Origin: Magnolia sinica
Lineage: Eukaryota > Streptophyta > Magnoliopsida > Magnoliales > Magnoliaceae
Assembly (NCBI RefSeq): GCF_029962835.1
Contig: NC_080578.1
Location: forward strand, 103,271,759-103,335,758
DNA length: 64,000 nucleotides
Direction: 5' to 3'
Both the position numbers and the translations under genes were made by a program. Each line of letters begins with the position of its first letter. Within the stretch, counting starts at the first letter, position 1. The notes beneath the pieces were generated by a model. That model saw only the letters and a list, made by a program, of their open reading frames with translations, made no database searches and was not told the DNA's origin. Positions 22,380 to 33,801 of the stretch are shown piece by piece.

Positions 22380-22726
22380 AAAAAATGAAGTGGATCCAAG
22401 GCCAAATGGACCACACCATGGGGAGAAGCGGTGATAATGATTCTCACCGTTGAAACTTTTCTAGGGCCCATTGTAATAATTATTTTCATCCAACATATTC
22501 ATAAAGTTATGTGGCACCTAATAAGTTTTCAACGGTAAGAGTTTAATTCCCATCATGTGGTCCAGCTAAGCTTTGGATCTACCTCATTTTTAAGCTTATA
22601 GCCTTAAAATAATATGAAAAAAATTTGATAGACAGTGTGGGTAAGACCATATATTACGTTGGCAACTCGAAGCTCCTGCTTGTTCGCAGCTGAAGACCGG
22701 TGGGCTTAGTATGCACCCAATGCTGG

Positions 22727-23341
22727 GAAGCGGATTGGCTGGTGTACCTCACACCAGCTACATAGCTACTGCATTGATGCCGGTAAGTTCTATGGGTTTG
22801 ATGAGGTATATGTTATATCCAAACCGTCCATCCATTTGGCGAGCTCGTCTTAAGGCTTGAGAATAAAAATAAAATAGATATAACTATCAAGTGGACCACA
22901 CTGAAAAAAGCAGTTGGACATTGAACATCTACCATTGAAACCCTTTTTGGGTCACAGAAGTTTTGGATCAATATGATATTTGTTTTTCCTCTTCATTCAG
23001 GTCTTTTTGACCTTATGAACAGATTAGATAGAAAATAAACGTTATGGTGGACCCTATAAATTGTTTAATGGTGAAAATCATCATCTCCGCTGATATTTGT
23101 GGTGCGGTCCAGATGATCTTTGGATATGTTTCATTTTTTGGATAATGCTTAAAATGATCCCTGAAAATAGATGAACGGTGTAGATATAATAAATACATCA
23201 CTGTGGGTCCATGTAACTTTGATCTCTTTTGAACCCTTCGTACAACTCGGAGCTTGAGGAGCGTCAGTGCTCATCTATCGCACGACACCTGCCTACAGCA
23301 GGTATATAGCAGGTGTGTGGTACACCAGCCAATCCACTACC
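22727..23341. mobile_element. Mutator-like MITE with 9-bp TSD
   Basis: Ends GAAGCGGATTGGCTGGTGTA and TACACCAGCCAATCCACTAC. Flanks CAATGCTGG and CAGTGCTGG match at 8 of 9 positions, the 9-bp size expected for Mutator-type insertion. Internal cores are inverted. About 615 bp, no coding capacity. Confidence 0.75.
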
Positions 23342-23863
23342 CAGTGCTGGGCATAACCTAATCCGTACATATATTTAAATATCAGGTGGACCATACACAG
23401 GAAATAGTGAATATAATCATGTCCACCGTTTAAATCTTCTTAAGGCTAAAATAATGTTTATTTGTCATCCAACAGCTTGGTAAGATCATACAGATACAGA
23501 CGAAGGAAATATGCTTGTTCCCGTAGATCTACGGGGTCCACAGAGATGTCCGTGATAAATCCCCTTTGCCTATATATTTTAGAAGTAAAAAATATAAAAC
23601 TCTTCAGAGTCCACCACCGGAGCAAGAGTAAGGTTCCAAGACCCTAAGATGAATGGAAAACACAAATAACATCTTGATCTATGACTTTTGTGGCCCAAAA
23701 TAGCTATTAATGATGAGCGTTCATTTACCCGTATTTCTTAGGATAGGGTCCACCTGAGATATAAACCTGTCTCATTTTTTGGCTAATTGTAGGGATAAAA
23801 CATGTGTCATTGTAGGGCTCATTTTTTGGCTAATGTATGGATAAAACACGTAGTAGGGTTCAT

Positions 23864-24502
23864 TAAGGGTGTAAATCGAGTCGAGTCGGGTCGAGTTGGC
23901 ATCAGCTCGACTTGGCTCGGACAGTGACTGACCTCAGCTCAAACTCAGCTCGGCTCGGTCCTCGAGCCTGATTGGACAATTCAAGTCGGTTCGATCAGCA
24001 ACTCGGGCCAGCTCGAGTCGAGTTTGAGCCAAGATCGAGCCGAGTTAGCTGTTGAGGCATTTCCACAAACACCCGAACTGTAACTTCAAAATGCCACTAT
24101 TTTACAAATAGAGGCAATGATTTTACAGGTATTTTCTCAAACACCTTTTAAGTAATATAAATTATTTTTTAAAAAAAAAAAAGAAGAGAAAAATGGTATT
24201 TATTTCATGTACATACCTTCCTTGCCACCAGCCACATTTCATTGAGTCATTTTATCAAACAGTTGGTGAGCAACATCAATGACAAAGTAATTGAGTCACC
24301 GAACTAGTTCAATTCGAGCTGGATTCGATCCGAGTTGAGTTGAGCTGGGGCATGCTTGAACTCGGCTCGAACTTATTTTTGAGCTGAAAAAATCAGCTCG
24401 ACTCAGCTCGAATTCAGCTTCAAACCAAGTCGAATCAGGCTTTTTCGAGCCGGGTCGAGTCCAGCTAGCTACCCGAGCTAGCCCAGTTCGTGTGCATCCC
24501 TA
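23864..24502. mobile_element. hAT-like non-autonomous element, TCGAG-rich, perfect 8-bp TSD
   Basis: Starts TAAGGGTGTAAA and ends TGTGCATCCCTA. Perfect target duplication GGGTTCAT at 23856-23863 and 24503-24510. The interior is TCGAG/GAGCTCGA-rich and shares a non-TCGAG middle part (CACAAACACCCGAACTG...CCTTCCTTGCCACCAGCCAC) with 13595-14261. Confidence 0.9.
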
Positions 24503-24897
24503 GGGTTCATATAGCTTTTTTATAAAGGCAAGAACATTACCCGGCTGGGTACCAGAGGGGACACCACCGAATCCAAGTCCATAATTGAGCTATTTTACTT
24601 CGAAAATGGACTGCTTTTCTTAACAGCTCCATGGACCTCTGATTAAATTTATATGTTGAGGTTTTCCAAACAGGTCCATCAGATGAATATCTTATCAGAT
24701 CAACGGTCTCGATAATCGAAGCATTTGCAGTACTTTTGCTAAAGCACACATGCGTGCACCACGCCTCAGGTACATGCTCAACATCTGCCAACACGGTAAG
24801 TAGACCCAAGATCTAAGCCATCCATCAGATTGGTCGGACCATTTAGATGTTTGTCCACAACAAATTCGATCCACTCATCAGGTCGGCTCTAATTTGG

Positions 24898-25101
24898 AAA
24901 CAGGTGGACGGGTTAGAAACTTCAGCCAAAATTTTCACAACCCTACAATTTTGTCCCAAACCGTGGCCCACCTGATAAATGGATCAATCTGTTTCCCCCA
25001 ATATTAGAAACAGGTGGACGGGTTAGAAATTCAGCCAAATTTTCACAACAGTACATTTGCGTCCTAAACCGTGGCCCACGTGATGAATGGATCAATCTGT
25101 T
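24898..25101. repeat. Two-copy direct repeat, 110-bp period
   Basis: AAACAGGTGGACGGGTTAGA begins at 24898 and at 25008, each followed by TTTTCACAAC...AAACCGTGGCCCAC and GGATCAATCTGTTT. The two units differ by scattered changes, so the duplication is not very recent. Confidence 0.9.
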
Positions 25102-25825
25102 TTTTGGGCTTGGGTTTCAACATAGCAGTTCCATTCTCATTGATTGATTGGATCTTGGGCCTACATGGCATACTGGCACAAATGTGGCGTGTAAACGAGC
25201 TGATTGCACACGCGTGCGTGGGTTCAGCGAAGGTCTGGGAAATACATCCAAAATTGACACGTGGATGCCACTCTCTCCCTCACGAACCAGATTCCTAAGA
25301 GACACAAACATATATGGATTAGCAACCACCGAAATTGTTTTTCTTTTGCCGATTCGATTCCTATTTCGTTTTTAAAACCCGTGTGCGTTATCACCTCCAC
25401 ATCACCTCCCAAATGCTTTGGAATTTGTCCACTGGGCCATACTCCTACACTATTTCTACACCATTCAAAATAAAATGGCGTGAATACTGAATAGTGACCC
25501 TTCAACCATGTACATCGTATAGTTTTATGGGAAATCAGACCGTCCAAATCATTGACCCAGCTGTGGATGGAGCATAACTGATTTTATTTTATTTTTTTAC
25601 TTCTAACATAGAGTAGTTATTTTACTCATAAATATCCCTTTGTTAACTGGTAATTGGATGGTTACGATTGCTTCATTGGTGCGATTTTAAAGATATGATC
25701 CGTCCACAATGGGACGCTTAATTTGGATGGTCTTGATAGCTATATATGGGTGTAACATGTGAGGGGGATGGATCGCCACTTTTTTATTTTACTAGTGGTG
25801 AACTAACACAGGAGGTTAGACCTTG
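25102..25825. other. No gene recognised
   Basis: Short overlapping open frames occur on both strands at about 25070-25550 but lack initiation or splice context and show no domain. Otherwise AT-rich sequence. Confidence 0.3.
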
Positions 25826-26330
25826 TTTTGGATCTGCGTTGGGCCCACCATGATGTATGTGTTTTATCATGCCGGCCATCCATTTTTGGCATTTTTTAAG
25901 ATCTGACCCAAAAAGAAAGGGCGGTCGGATGGAAAATGTGAAATCCCAACTGCAGAGGAGATTTCTAAGGAAAATCTATGGGTTCTTGGCTGGAAGGTTA
26001 GACAAGACTGATGGAGCTTTCGGTAGTTCACGAGAGTATTTGATGGAGTGCACAACCTTCGACATAGCATTATGGAAAAAATAATCATATCTGTAGATCA
26101 TATGGACCACACCATAAATAACTGCGGTGATAATGATTTTCACCGTTAAAAGGTTTGTAGGGCCCACCATAACGTTCAATCCCCCACTGGCTTTTGCAGT
26201 GTGGTCCACTTGATAGGTAGATCTGTCTAATTTTTCGTCTCAAGCCTAAGACATGTTCGACAATTGATTGGACGGTTTGGATATAACACATACCTCGTGA
26301 TTAGACCTTAGTTAATAGTGGGTACACCAC
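25826..26330. mobile_element. Composite Mutator-like MITE sequence
   Basis: Left core GGGCCCACCATGATGTATGT at about 25839 and right core TATAACACATACCTCGTGAT at about 26282 bracket internal pieces from at least two family members (a GGGCCCACCATAACGTTCAA core near 26160). Ends not definable. Confidence 0.45.
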
Positions 26331-26348
26331 CGGGTTCCGTCAACCTGT

Positions 26349-26437
26349 TAATTTCCGCACATGCATTTTCTGCCATTTCCAAACTAGCTATGCTAATTTC
26401 CGCACATGCATTTTCTGCCATTTCCAAACTAGCTATG
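26349..26437. repeat. 45-bp tandem duplication
   Basis: TAATTTCCGCACATGCATTT begins at 26349 and 26394; the units are identical over almost their whole length. Recent duplication in non-coding sequence. Confidence 0.95.
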
Positions 26438-26450
26438 ATAACTTCTTGAT

Positions 26451-26960
26451 GGCCTGTTTGAATTTCCAGAGCAACGGAAAAGAAATAATAATGATTTTCT
26501 TGAGTAATTACAGCAGCGATACCGTCACAAACTGCTGTGAAATATACCTAGGCCTACGATGATATATGTGGCTTATTCACACCGTCTATCCATTATCCCA
26601 ATTAAAATTAAGGTATCATAAAAAAAAGATGAGGAAGATCAAAAGCTCAAGTGGGCCACACCACAGGATTTAGGAAATCAAATAACTACCTGTAAAAACT
26701 TTTGAGGCCACTGTTTCCTTTGGTGTGGGTCACTTGAGTGTTTGATCACCTTCATTTTTTGGCTCAAGCCTCAAAATGTTATGCTAGAATGAATGAACGG
26801 CACAGATACATCATATATATCACAAAGGGGCTCACAAACTTAAACCAGTTCATTTGGACCGGTTTTCCAAGCGGAAATACATCTGAGTTTTCAAACAGAT
26901 GTAAGAGTAATCATTACTCCTTTCCCCGTATTTACCGTTGTTTTGGAGATTCAAACAGGC
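26451..26960. mobile_element. hAT-like MITE (relative of 3366-3922)
   Basis: Left GGCCTGTTTGAATTTCCAGA and right GAGATTCAAACAGGC are inverted ends. The interior GTGGCTTATTCACACCGTCT...GTGTGGGTCACTTGAGTG resembles the 3366-3922 element. No target duplication recognised. Confidence 0.5.
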
Positions 26961-27498
26961 AATGCTGGGGAAAAATGTATTTACCAACGAATTAAAAAAA
27001 CAAACAGACCCTGGTTTCGCCGAACCTTTCTCGATAAACAAATCGGCAGAGTCGTATCTACCGAATCTCTCCTACACCTTACCTTTCACCATTCGTAGAT
27101 TTTAAAATTTTTTTTCATCGATCCAGCGAGCCTGGACATGAGCACGCTACATTTCAAGCGGCAAAGCAGTCAGATGATCTGACACGTATAATCTGGGTCC
27201 TTTTAATGGATGGTCAATGTACGTCGTTCATAAGGAAATGCTGGAGAAACAATTGATAGGGTTTTTCGATCAGTTTCCATCCAAAAAGTGAGCCTTGATT
27301 CGAATGACTGGACGGTCCGAATTCACACATGCGCCTTGCAACGGATATCGTGAACGGTATCATGCATTGGAGGTTCGGTACAAGCGTCTCTACTGGGTGT
27401 TTCTCGTGTATCGTTAGCCGTCAGTCCACGTGTCGAGACTAGGGCCAACTGCGTGTGCTGACGTGGCGTTTCTCGCTCCTCTAGAAGCATCCTGACTG
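26961..27498. other. No gene recognised
   Basis: Mixed-composition sequence without repeat identity or protein-coding signal that I can name. Confidence 0.3.
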
Positions 27499-27991
27499 GG
27501 ACGCGGATTTGTTCCTGCGCAAGATTGTGTGGGGCCCACTACGATGTTTTTGAGAAATCCACTCCGTCCATCCGTCTTTAGACTTCATTTCAAGACATGA
27601 GACCAAACATGATAGCATCAGAGACTCAATTGGGCCACACGAGAGGAAACTGTGGGGATTTGGTGACCACCGTTGAAGCATTTATATGGCCACAAAAGTT
27701 TTGTATCGGTTTAATTTCTTGGGTTTTTCACTTCATCTCAGTGAAAATGACCTTATAAACGGTTTAGATGGAATATAAACATCAAGGTGGATCCTGGAAA
27801 GGTTTCAACGGTAGAAATTCCTTTCCACACTGTTTCATTTAGTATGGCCCACTTGAGTTTTGGATCCTAATAATTTTCGGTCTCATGTCCTAAAATGAGT
27901 TCAAAAAACGGATGGACGGGTTGGATTTCTAACAAACTTCACAGTGGGCCCCATCCAGAATCCTTGCGCAGGAACTTCGAAATCCGCGTCC
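27499..27991. mobile_element. Mutator-like MITE with 9-bp TSD
   Basis: Ends GGACGCGGATTTGTTCCTGC and the inverse AACTTCGAAATCCGCGTCC. Flanks TCCTGACTG and GACTGACTG agree at 7 of 9. Shares the TTCCTGCGCAAG inner terminal motif with 29754-30282. Confidence 0.75.
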
Positions 27992-28306
27992 GACTGACTG
28001 GGGCGTTCTGGATGGTAACTTGCTCACCAAGCAAAAGGCTAGTGCGCTTGTGGTGCACACGGACGCGGAATGCGTCAACCCCTGCCGTCGCCAGCCACGT
28101 ATGGACAGGTATGTGGGGAGTCTCGTAATGTATCCGTTTATCCACGCCGTCCATCTCTTATCCCATATCATTTTAATTTGGAAGTCCAAAAATGAGTCTT
28201 ATCTAGTAAGTAGACCACACCACAGATGACTCTTGCATTATGGGCGTAGAAAGGATGAACGGCGTGGATAAAGAGAGTTCCCCACTAGAGACGGACAGGG
28301 TAGCAG
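27992..28306. repeat. MITE-derived fragment
   Basis: Contains GGATGAACGGCGTGGATAAA and TATCCACGCCGTCCATC, an inverted core pair of the Mutator-like family, but no clear ends. Confidence 0.35.
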
Positions 28307-28945
28307 TAGAGGTGTACACGAGTCGAGCCCCGGACGGCAGCCCGTGTTCGGCTTTCGAGCTTGGAGCAGCACCTCATGCTCGGCTCGACCAGCACGTCGG
28401 TCCAGTTCGACTCGAGTTCGAGCTTTAATTTTCGAGTCGAGTTTCGTTACTCAGACGGACGCTGCTCATCGGAAAAAATGGAGAGAGGGGAGGAGAGGAC
28501 TCGCTTTGGGAAAGGAGATCGTCCAAACAGACACTGGAAGGAAGAATTTCGTTGGGCGATAGAGAACGGCGAGAGTAGTGAGCGAACGAACGACCTATTT
28601 AGATGAAAGGGAGAGAAAAATGGATTAGGGTCAGACGATTTAAGCAAAAGGGATAAAGAAATGAGTTAGGGTTGCTAGGTTGAGCGAAATAAGTAAAGTC
28701 GGGCAAATGAAGGTTTTTTTTAAAAAAACCCTTATATATGCACTTAAAACTTAATCTGAGTCGAGCTCAATACCGATTCAAGCTAAGCCGAGATAGGTCC
28801 AGGTCGGACTCGACTCGAAATGTTTCGAACTCCTAAAAAATGGCTCAATTCAATTTGGACAAAATTTCAATCCAAGTCGAGTTGAGCTTTTTCAAGCTAA
28901 GTCGAGCGTGTTACCGAGCTAACTCTACTCGTGTATATCTTGCAA
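28307..28945. mobile_element. hAT-like TCGAG-rich element, right end degraded
   Basis: Starts TAGAGGTGTACACGAGTCGA, matching the right-end complement of 13595-14261, and ends near CTCGTGTATATCTT. No target duplication survives. A GA-rich middle part (28480-28700) differs from other members. Confidence 0.65.
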
Positions 28946-28991
28946 ATCGCGTCCCATGCAGACATGCATCAGTTTAAGATGGCTTAAAAAT

Positions 28992-29505
28992 GGAATCCGA
29001 TTCGCTGGTGTACATCACACCTGCTATATAGTTGCTTATTGACGTTAACAAGTTCTGTGGATCTGATCAAGAGAAATTTGTTATATCCAAATTGTCCATC
29101 CATTTGGCGAGCTCGTTTAAGGCTTGAGATGAAAAATAAGACAGATCTGAGTATCAAGTGGACCACATTGCAAAAGGCAGCGGGGGATTGAACGTCAACC
29201 ATTGAAACCCTTCTCCACCTCACAGAAGTTTTGGATAAATATGAAATTTGTTCCACTGCTATTTAGGGTGTAGTCCAGATTTTCCTTGGATATGATTCAT
29301 GTTTTGGATAATTCTCTAAAAATAGATAAAAATACATAAACGGTGTAGATACAATAAATACATCAATGTGGGGCCATGTAACTTTGATCTCCTTTGAACC
29401 GATCGTACAACTCGGTGCTCGTGGAGCGCCCGTGCTCGTCTTCGTACGACACGTACTTACAGTAGCTATATAGCTAGTGTGTGGTACACCAGCCAATCCG
29501 CTTCC
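28992..29505. mobile_element. Mutator-like MITE
   Basis: Left GGAATCCGATTCGCTGGTGT and right GGTACACCAGCCAATCCGCT+TCC are inverted ends. The interior matches 22727-23341 (CATTGAACGTC, CACATTGCAAAAGGCAG). No target duplication recognised. Confidence 0.65.
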
Positions 29506-29753
29506 AACACTTTCTTTCTCACCTGTGTGTCGTTTGTTTATCACATCCGAGCCGTACGAATGGTGACACACAACATCAAGATCAGCTTAGTAAAACATAA
29601 GGATGTTCCACTCATCAAGAAGGCTATACGGTTGAAACCAGCGGGCAGCCGAAGGGTCCTACACACGTAAGTTTGTGGTTGGATTGTCTCAGTTTTTGCT
29701 CCACGTGTTCTCTGACTAATGATACACGATTTTCACGGTTCAGGATCTCCAAG

Positions 29754-30282
29754 GGACGCGGATTTCCTGCGAAAGCCTTTCGCAGGAAGTTCCTGCGCAA
29801 GAATGCTGTGTGGGGCCTACCATCATGTTTTTGGGAAATGTACTCCGTTCATCCGTTTGGTGAGCTCATTTTAGGAGAATTGACCAAAAACGAAGCGGAT
29901 CCAAAACTAAAGTGGGCCACACGAGAGGGAAAGAAATACCTACCGTTAAAAGCTTCTTCGGCTCCACCTTGATGTTTATATGCCATCCAAACCGTTTTTA
30001 AGGTTATTAACACAAGGATGAAGTGAAAATATAAAAAAATTAGCCTGAAACAAAGCTTTTATGGTCATAAGAATGCTTCAACGGTTCTAACTGAATCCCT
30101 CCTGTTTCCTCTCGTGTGGCCCACTTGAGTCTTGGATCCACCTCGTTTTTTGTAGCTTGTCCTAAAATTATCTTGCAAAACGGATGAACGGAGTATATTT
30201 CCCAAAAACAATGGTGGTGGCCCCACCCAGCATCCTTGCGCAGGAACTTCCTGCGAAAGGCTTTCGCAGGAAATCCGCGTCC
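29754..30282. mobile_element. Mutator-like MITE, perfect 9-bp TSD, hairpin ends
   Basis: Perfect target duplication ATCTCCAAG at 29745-29753 and 30283-30291. Terminal inverted repeats extend for at least 50 bp almost without mismatch, beginning GGACGCGGATTTCCTGCG. Each end itself holds the near-palindrome CCTGCGAAAG/CTTTCGCAGG. No coding frame. This is probably the youngest family member in the window. Confidence 0.92.
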
Positions 30283-30430
30283 ATCTCCAAGGCAGCGATA
30301 AATTAGTGGAAAATAAAATAAAATAAATTTGTTTTTTGTGTTTCCATTCGATTATTGGCCATAGAACGGTTCATATTACACCAATGGGCAAGTCAATGGT
30401 TTATTGGGTTAGACCGCTTTCGGACGCTTA

Positions 30431-31452
30431 TTGCCTGCCCACCGCGATGTTTGCCAGAAATCCCTCCATCCATCCGATTAGTCAGCTCACGTGCTTAAAA
30501 TTTAGCAGATTCTAAAGTGGGCCACACCATAGTAAAAAGTGGAGGGGGAAATGCCTGCCATTGAAACCTTTACAAAGTACACCTTAATGTTTATATGCCA
30601 TCTAAACCTTTCATCATTTCTATTGAGATGAGTTCACAAAAATATCAACGTGATTCAAAATTTACGTGGTCGAAAGAATGTTTCAACGGTGGATATTCAA
30701 TCCTCATCACTTTTTCTACCACGTGGATTACTTGAGTTAGGGGTCGTTTGGTACCATGGTTTTAGGGGGATTTTAAATCCACTCGTTGTTTGGCACCATA
30801 AAGTACCCGCGGGTTGTAGATCCACAGGATTTCAGATCCCCTCAATTAGGGGTTTGAAATCCAAGGCGGGACTTTGGATTACATCTGAAATCATCCTCAT
30901 AGTTACACGTGTAACATGCGTAACACCATACTATTAATCTATTGGACACATGGCCCACTAACAATATCTTAAAATAATTAGATTATTAATTGCACCACTC
31001 TAACTACTTTAATACGATGATCAACACTATCCAAACATTGTCTATGTAAATCAACGGTTAAAAATCGTTGGCTAGTCACTTGGATGTGATCTTGTGGTTG
31101 TGGCCCATCCGAGACTTAGAATTTCATCATTTTTGGCAAAGTATATATTTCAACAGGCTCATTACAACTATTGTGTCAAAAATTTTATAAGTTCAGTAAT
31201 TAGGGATATTAAAGTTGATTCAATAATTAAATTCAAATCCCTACATATATACTACCTATATCTACTTTGGGTTAAAGTTGATTCTCAATATATGGTGCAA
31301 AACATAACAAGATGATTTCAAATCCACGCCCCCAAACAGGCCCTTATCTATTTGCGTTATTCTTGGGCTCACGTCCTCACATGAGCTTGCAAAGCAGATG
31401 AACCGGATAGATTTTTAACAAACATTATAGTGGGGCCCACCTACTTCCTATA
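30431..31452. mobile_element. Mutator-like MITE interrupted by hAT-like MITE
   Basis: The left part (CCACCGCGATGTTTGCCAGA, 30441) and right part (AACAAACATTATAGTGGGGC, 31418) are the two halves of one family member, separated by the element at 30738-31346. The outer termini are not clear. Confidence 0.55.
30738..31346. mobile_element. hAT-like MITE family A, member 2
   Basis: Starts TAGGGGTCGTTTGGTACC and ends CCCCCAAACAGGCCCTTA. The interior matches 12304-12945 (CAAACATTGTCTATGTAAAT, GTGGCCCATCCGAGACTTAG). No clear 8-bp target duplication. Confidence 0.7.
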
Positions 31453-31640
31453 GGGTCGAAAGTATTCATTGTGCATGGCGTACAATGACTTTGTGAAATA
31501 TGTACCATATGTTGCTCACCAAAATAATTGTATTGAATGGACATTGTTCATCTACCATAATATCAACTAAATAATGAGGCATTATCAACTTCCAAATTGG
31601 ACAACCTTAGAAAAGCCTCTCCGCGTTTTTACTTCCTCTC

Positions 31641-32100
31641 TAGGGGTTGTTTGGCATTGCAAATTTAAAGGGATTTTAAGGATATTCCAAACTCACCAGT
31701 CATTTAACAGGAAATTTAGATGCTCACTTTTGGTGAGTTTAATGATCTCTCCCTTTTCCTTGGATTATTGATTAGTTTTTTTATTTTTTATTTTCTTTTA
31801 TTTTTTTTAAATAAAGTGAATTGCATATGTAACATGTGTTACTAGGCTACTAATCTATTGTACCATGCATGATCCATTGATGATGTCCTAAAACAATCAT
31901 ATTATCAACTGCATTATGAAATTAAATTACATCAATAGAATGATATAATTAGTTTAAATATGGGCCATGTAAATAAAAACTTAAAAAATGTTGATTAGTT
32001 AATCGTCTATGATCCTATGCATGTGACCCATCCAAGGCTTGGAATTTTATCATTTTTTGCAGAAGTGCTCATCTTGCAAGCATCCAAAGAAACCTTACTG
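31641..32100. mobile_element. hAT-like MITE family A, member 3 (truncated)
   Basis: Starts TAGGGGTTGTTTGGCATTGC and shares the family A interior (TGTAACATGTGTTACTAGGC, GACCCATCCAAGGCTTGG), but no right terminus is seen. Confidence 0.55.
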
Positions 32101-32516
32101 GATTAATGGATCTTCAATGAGTTCTCTGTAACTTAAAGTCATATCCAATTGCAACAAGGAGCATTCAAAAGCATTTCCTTAGTGGAATGATAGTAACATT
32201 TTATATTTATGGTGTAACATACAAGGTGAGAAGAGAAACGTAACAGGAGTCTAAATTTACCTGTCTTGAGATTTCTCCTTAAAAATTCTTAAATTGGGGA
32301 TTTGCTTGGGGCATTCTTTATTTATAATGATGATCAATAGATTAATAGTTTGGATTATGAAAACTTGGATCCACTTACCGGGAATGAAAACATAGTATCC
32401 TTGCGAAAGCATCCAGCCACGTTTTATAACGATAATTCCTTGGGTCATTACCCTGTAGTTTCTCATGTTTAAAGCTTAACAAACGAGCTTTTTCAATAAA
32501 AGAAATTGTAGGCAGG

Positions 32517-33089
32517 GAGCGGATTAGGTGAGACCCCGGACTCGCCCTAGATGATGCAGCCCTTATTGTAGGGCCCACCTTGATGTATTTATTCTGTATC
32601 CACAGTGTCCGTCCATTTTTCTAGATCATTCTAGGGCATTATCCAAAAATGAAGTTGATCTAATTATGTGGTGGACCATACCATGGGAAACAGTTGTGAT
32701 TGAATGCCCTACCATTAAAAACTTCTTAGGTCGCACCTAAATGTTTAAGTAGTGTTTAATTTCAATCCAATCTGTTGATAAGGATCCTTATTCTTGCTCG
32801 GGTGGTAGACTCTCCGGAGTTTCAACACCAGGTCAAGGGTTCGAGTATCCATAGGTGGTGAAATTCCGCTAGTGTGAGTGTGTGGTGGTGTGTGTGTGTG
32901 AAAAGAAAAAGAAAAAGAAAAAAAAAATTCGATAAATGGTGAATGACCATTCTTTCCTATAGCATGGTCCACCTGATAATTGGATTTGCTTCATTTTTGG
33001 AACAATTCCCAAAAATGATCTAGAAAAATGGGTGGACGGTGTGGATGCATAATACATCATGGTGGGCCTGGGCCTCGCCTAATCCGCTC
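32517..33089. mobile_element. Mutator-like MITE carrying a SINE insertion
   Basis: Ends GAGCGGATTAGGTGAGACCC and the inverse GGGCCTCGCCTAATCCGCTC. Cores AGGGCCCACCTTGATGTATT and AATACATCATGGTGGGCC are inverted. It is interrupted at about 32787-32927 by a SINE-like insertion. Confidence 0.75.
32787..32927 (+). mobile_element. tRNA-derived SINE-like element
   Basis: Short sequence with a polymerase III-like box A region (CTCGGGTGGTAGACTCTCCG) and a box B (GGGTTCGAGTATCC) at suitable spacing, then a GT-rich stretch and an A-rich tail ending at about 32927. GATAA occurs on both sides (32777 and 32931), a possible short target duplication. The host sequence is a MITE. A related 3' part lies inverted at about 33424-33530. 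Confidence 0.6.
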
Positions 33090-33375
33090 TTGCATAGGTC
33101 AAGTTTCCTATGCCATTTCAAGCAGGAAACTTCCTCGTTCTGAGCATAGCTTGCAGTGGTTGACCTATCCAAGCCATTTGCCTGAACTCTTTCATCTAGA
33201 TGGACCGATCTTGGAATATCCTACTAAATTAGTCTACTCTTAACTTTCTCAATGTTGGCAAGCAATACATGCTTAAACAGAAATATAGGAAACAAATCAA
33301 AGAAGGGTAATCAGATTAAGAGCTACTAATTGATCAGCACGTAGGGACAACGAGCAAGAGGTCCACCGAGATCAT

Positions 33376-33801
33376 TTAGGGGGCATTTGGATTCTAAGTT
33401 GCTCAAGACAAATTATCATTTTTTCCACATGCATATACACCCACACATGCACACATGCACACACAACCACACACTCACACCATAGTGGGATTTCACCACC
33501 TATGGGTACTCTAACCATGTACTTATTTCACAGGTAGCTTATCTTAATTTCTACTTATTAAGAAGATAAGTACTTTTGGCAAATAACAAACGTATCAACT
33601 TCTCCTCTATATGCCTCTCTTCAGTAACTTATAAAATAAATAGAAAAGCTAAAAACACTAATTGAAGTGATTATGTACTTTTAAGTTAAAAAGTTATTTA
33701 TAACTAATCATAAACCAAATTTACTTATCTAAAATAAGCCACTTATTTATTGCTATAAGTAGAAAAAGTAACTTATTTGGTGGTATCCAAATGAGCTTTT
33801 A
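33376..33801. mobile_element. hAT-like MITE with inverted SINE relic inside
   Basis: Ends TTAGGGGGCATTTGGAT and ATCCAAATGAGCTTTTA are inverted. The interior is rich in AAGTAACTTAT-type palindromic words. A shorter relative lies at 37590-37740. At about 33424-33530 the complement reads ACCCATAGGTGGTGAAATCC then GTGTGAGTGTGTGG, matching the 3' part of the SINE at 32787. Confidence 0.6.
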
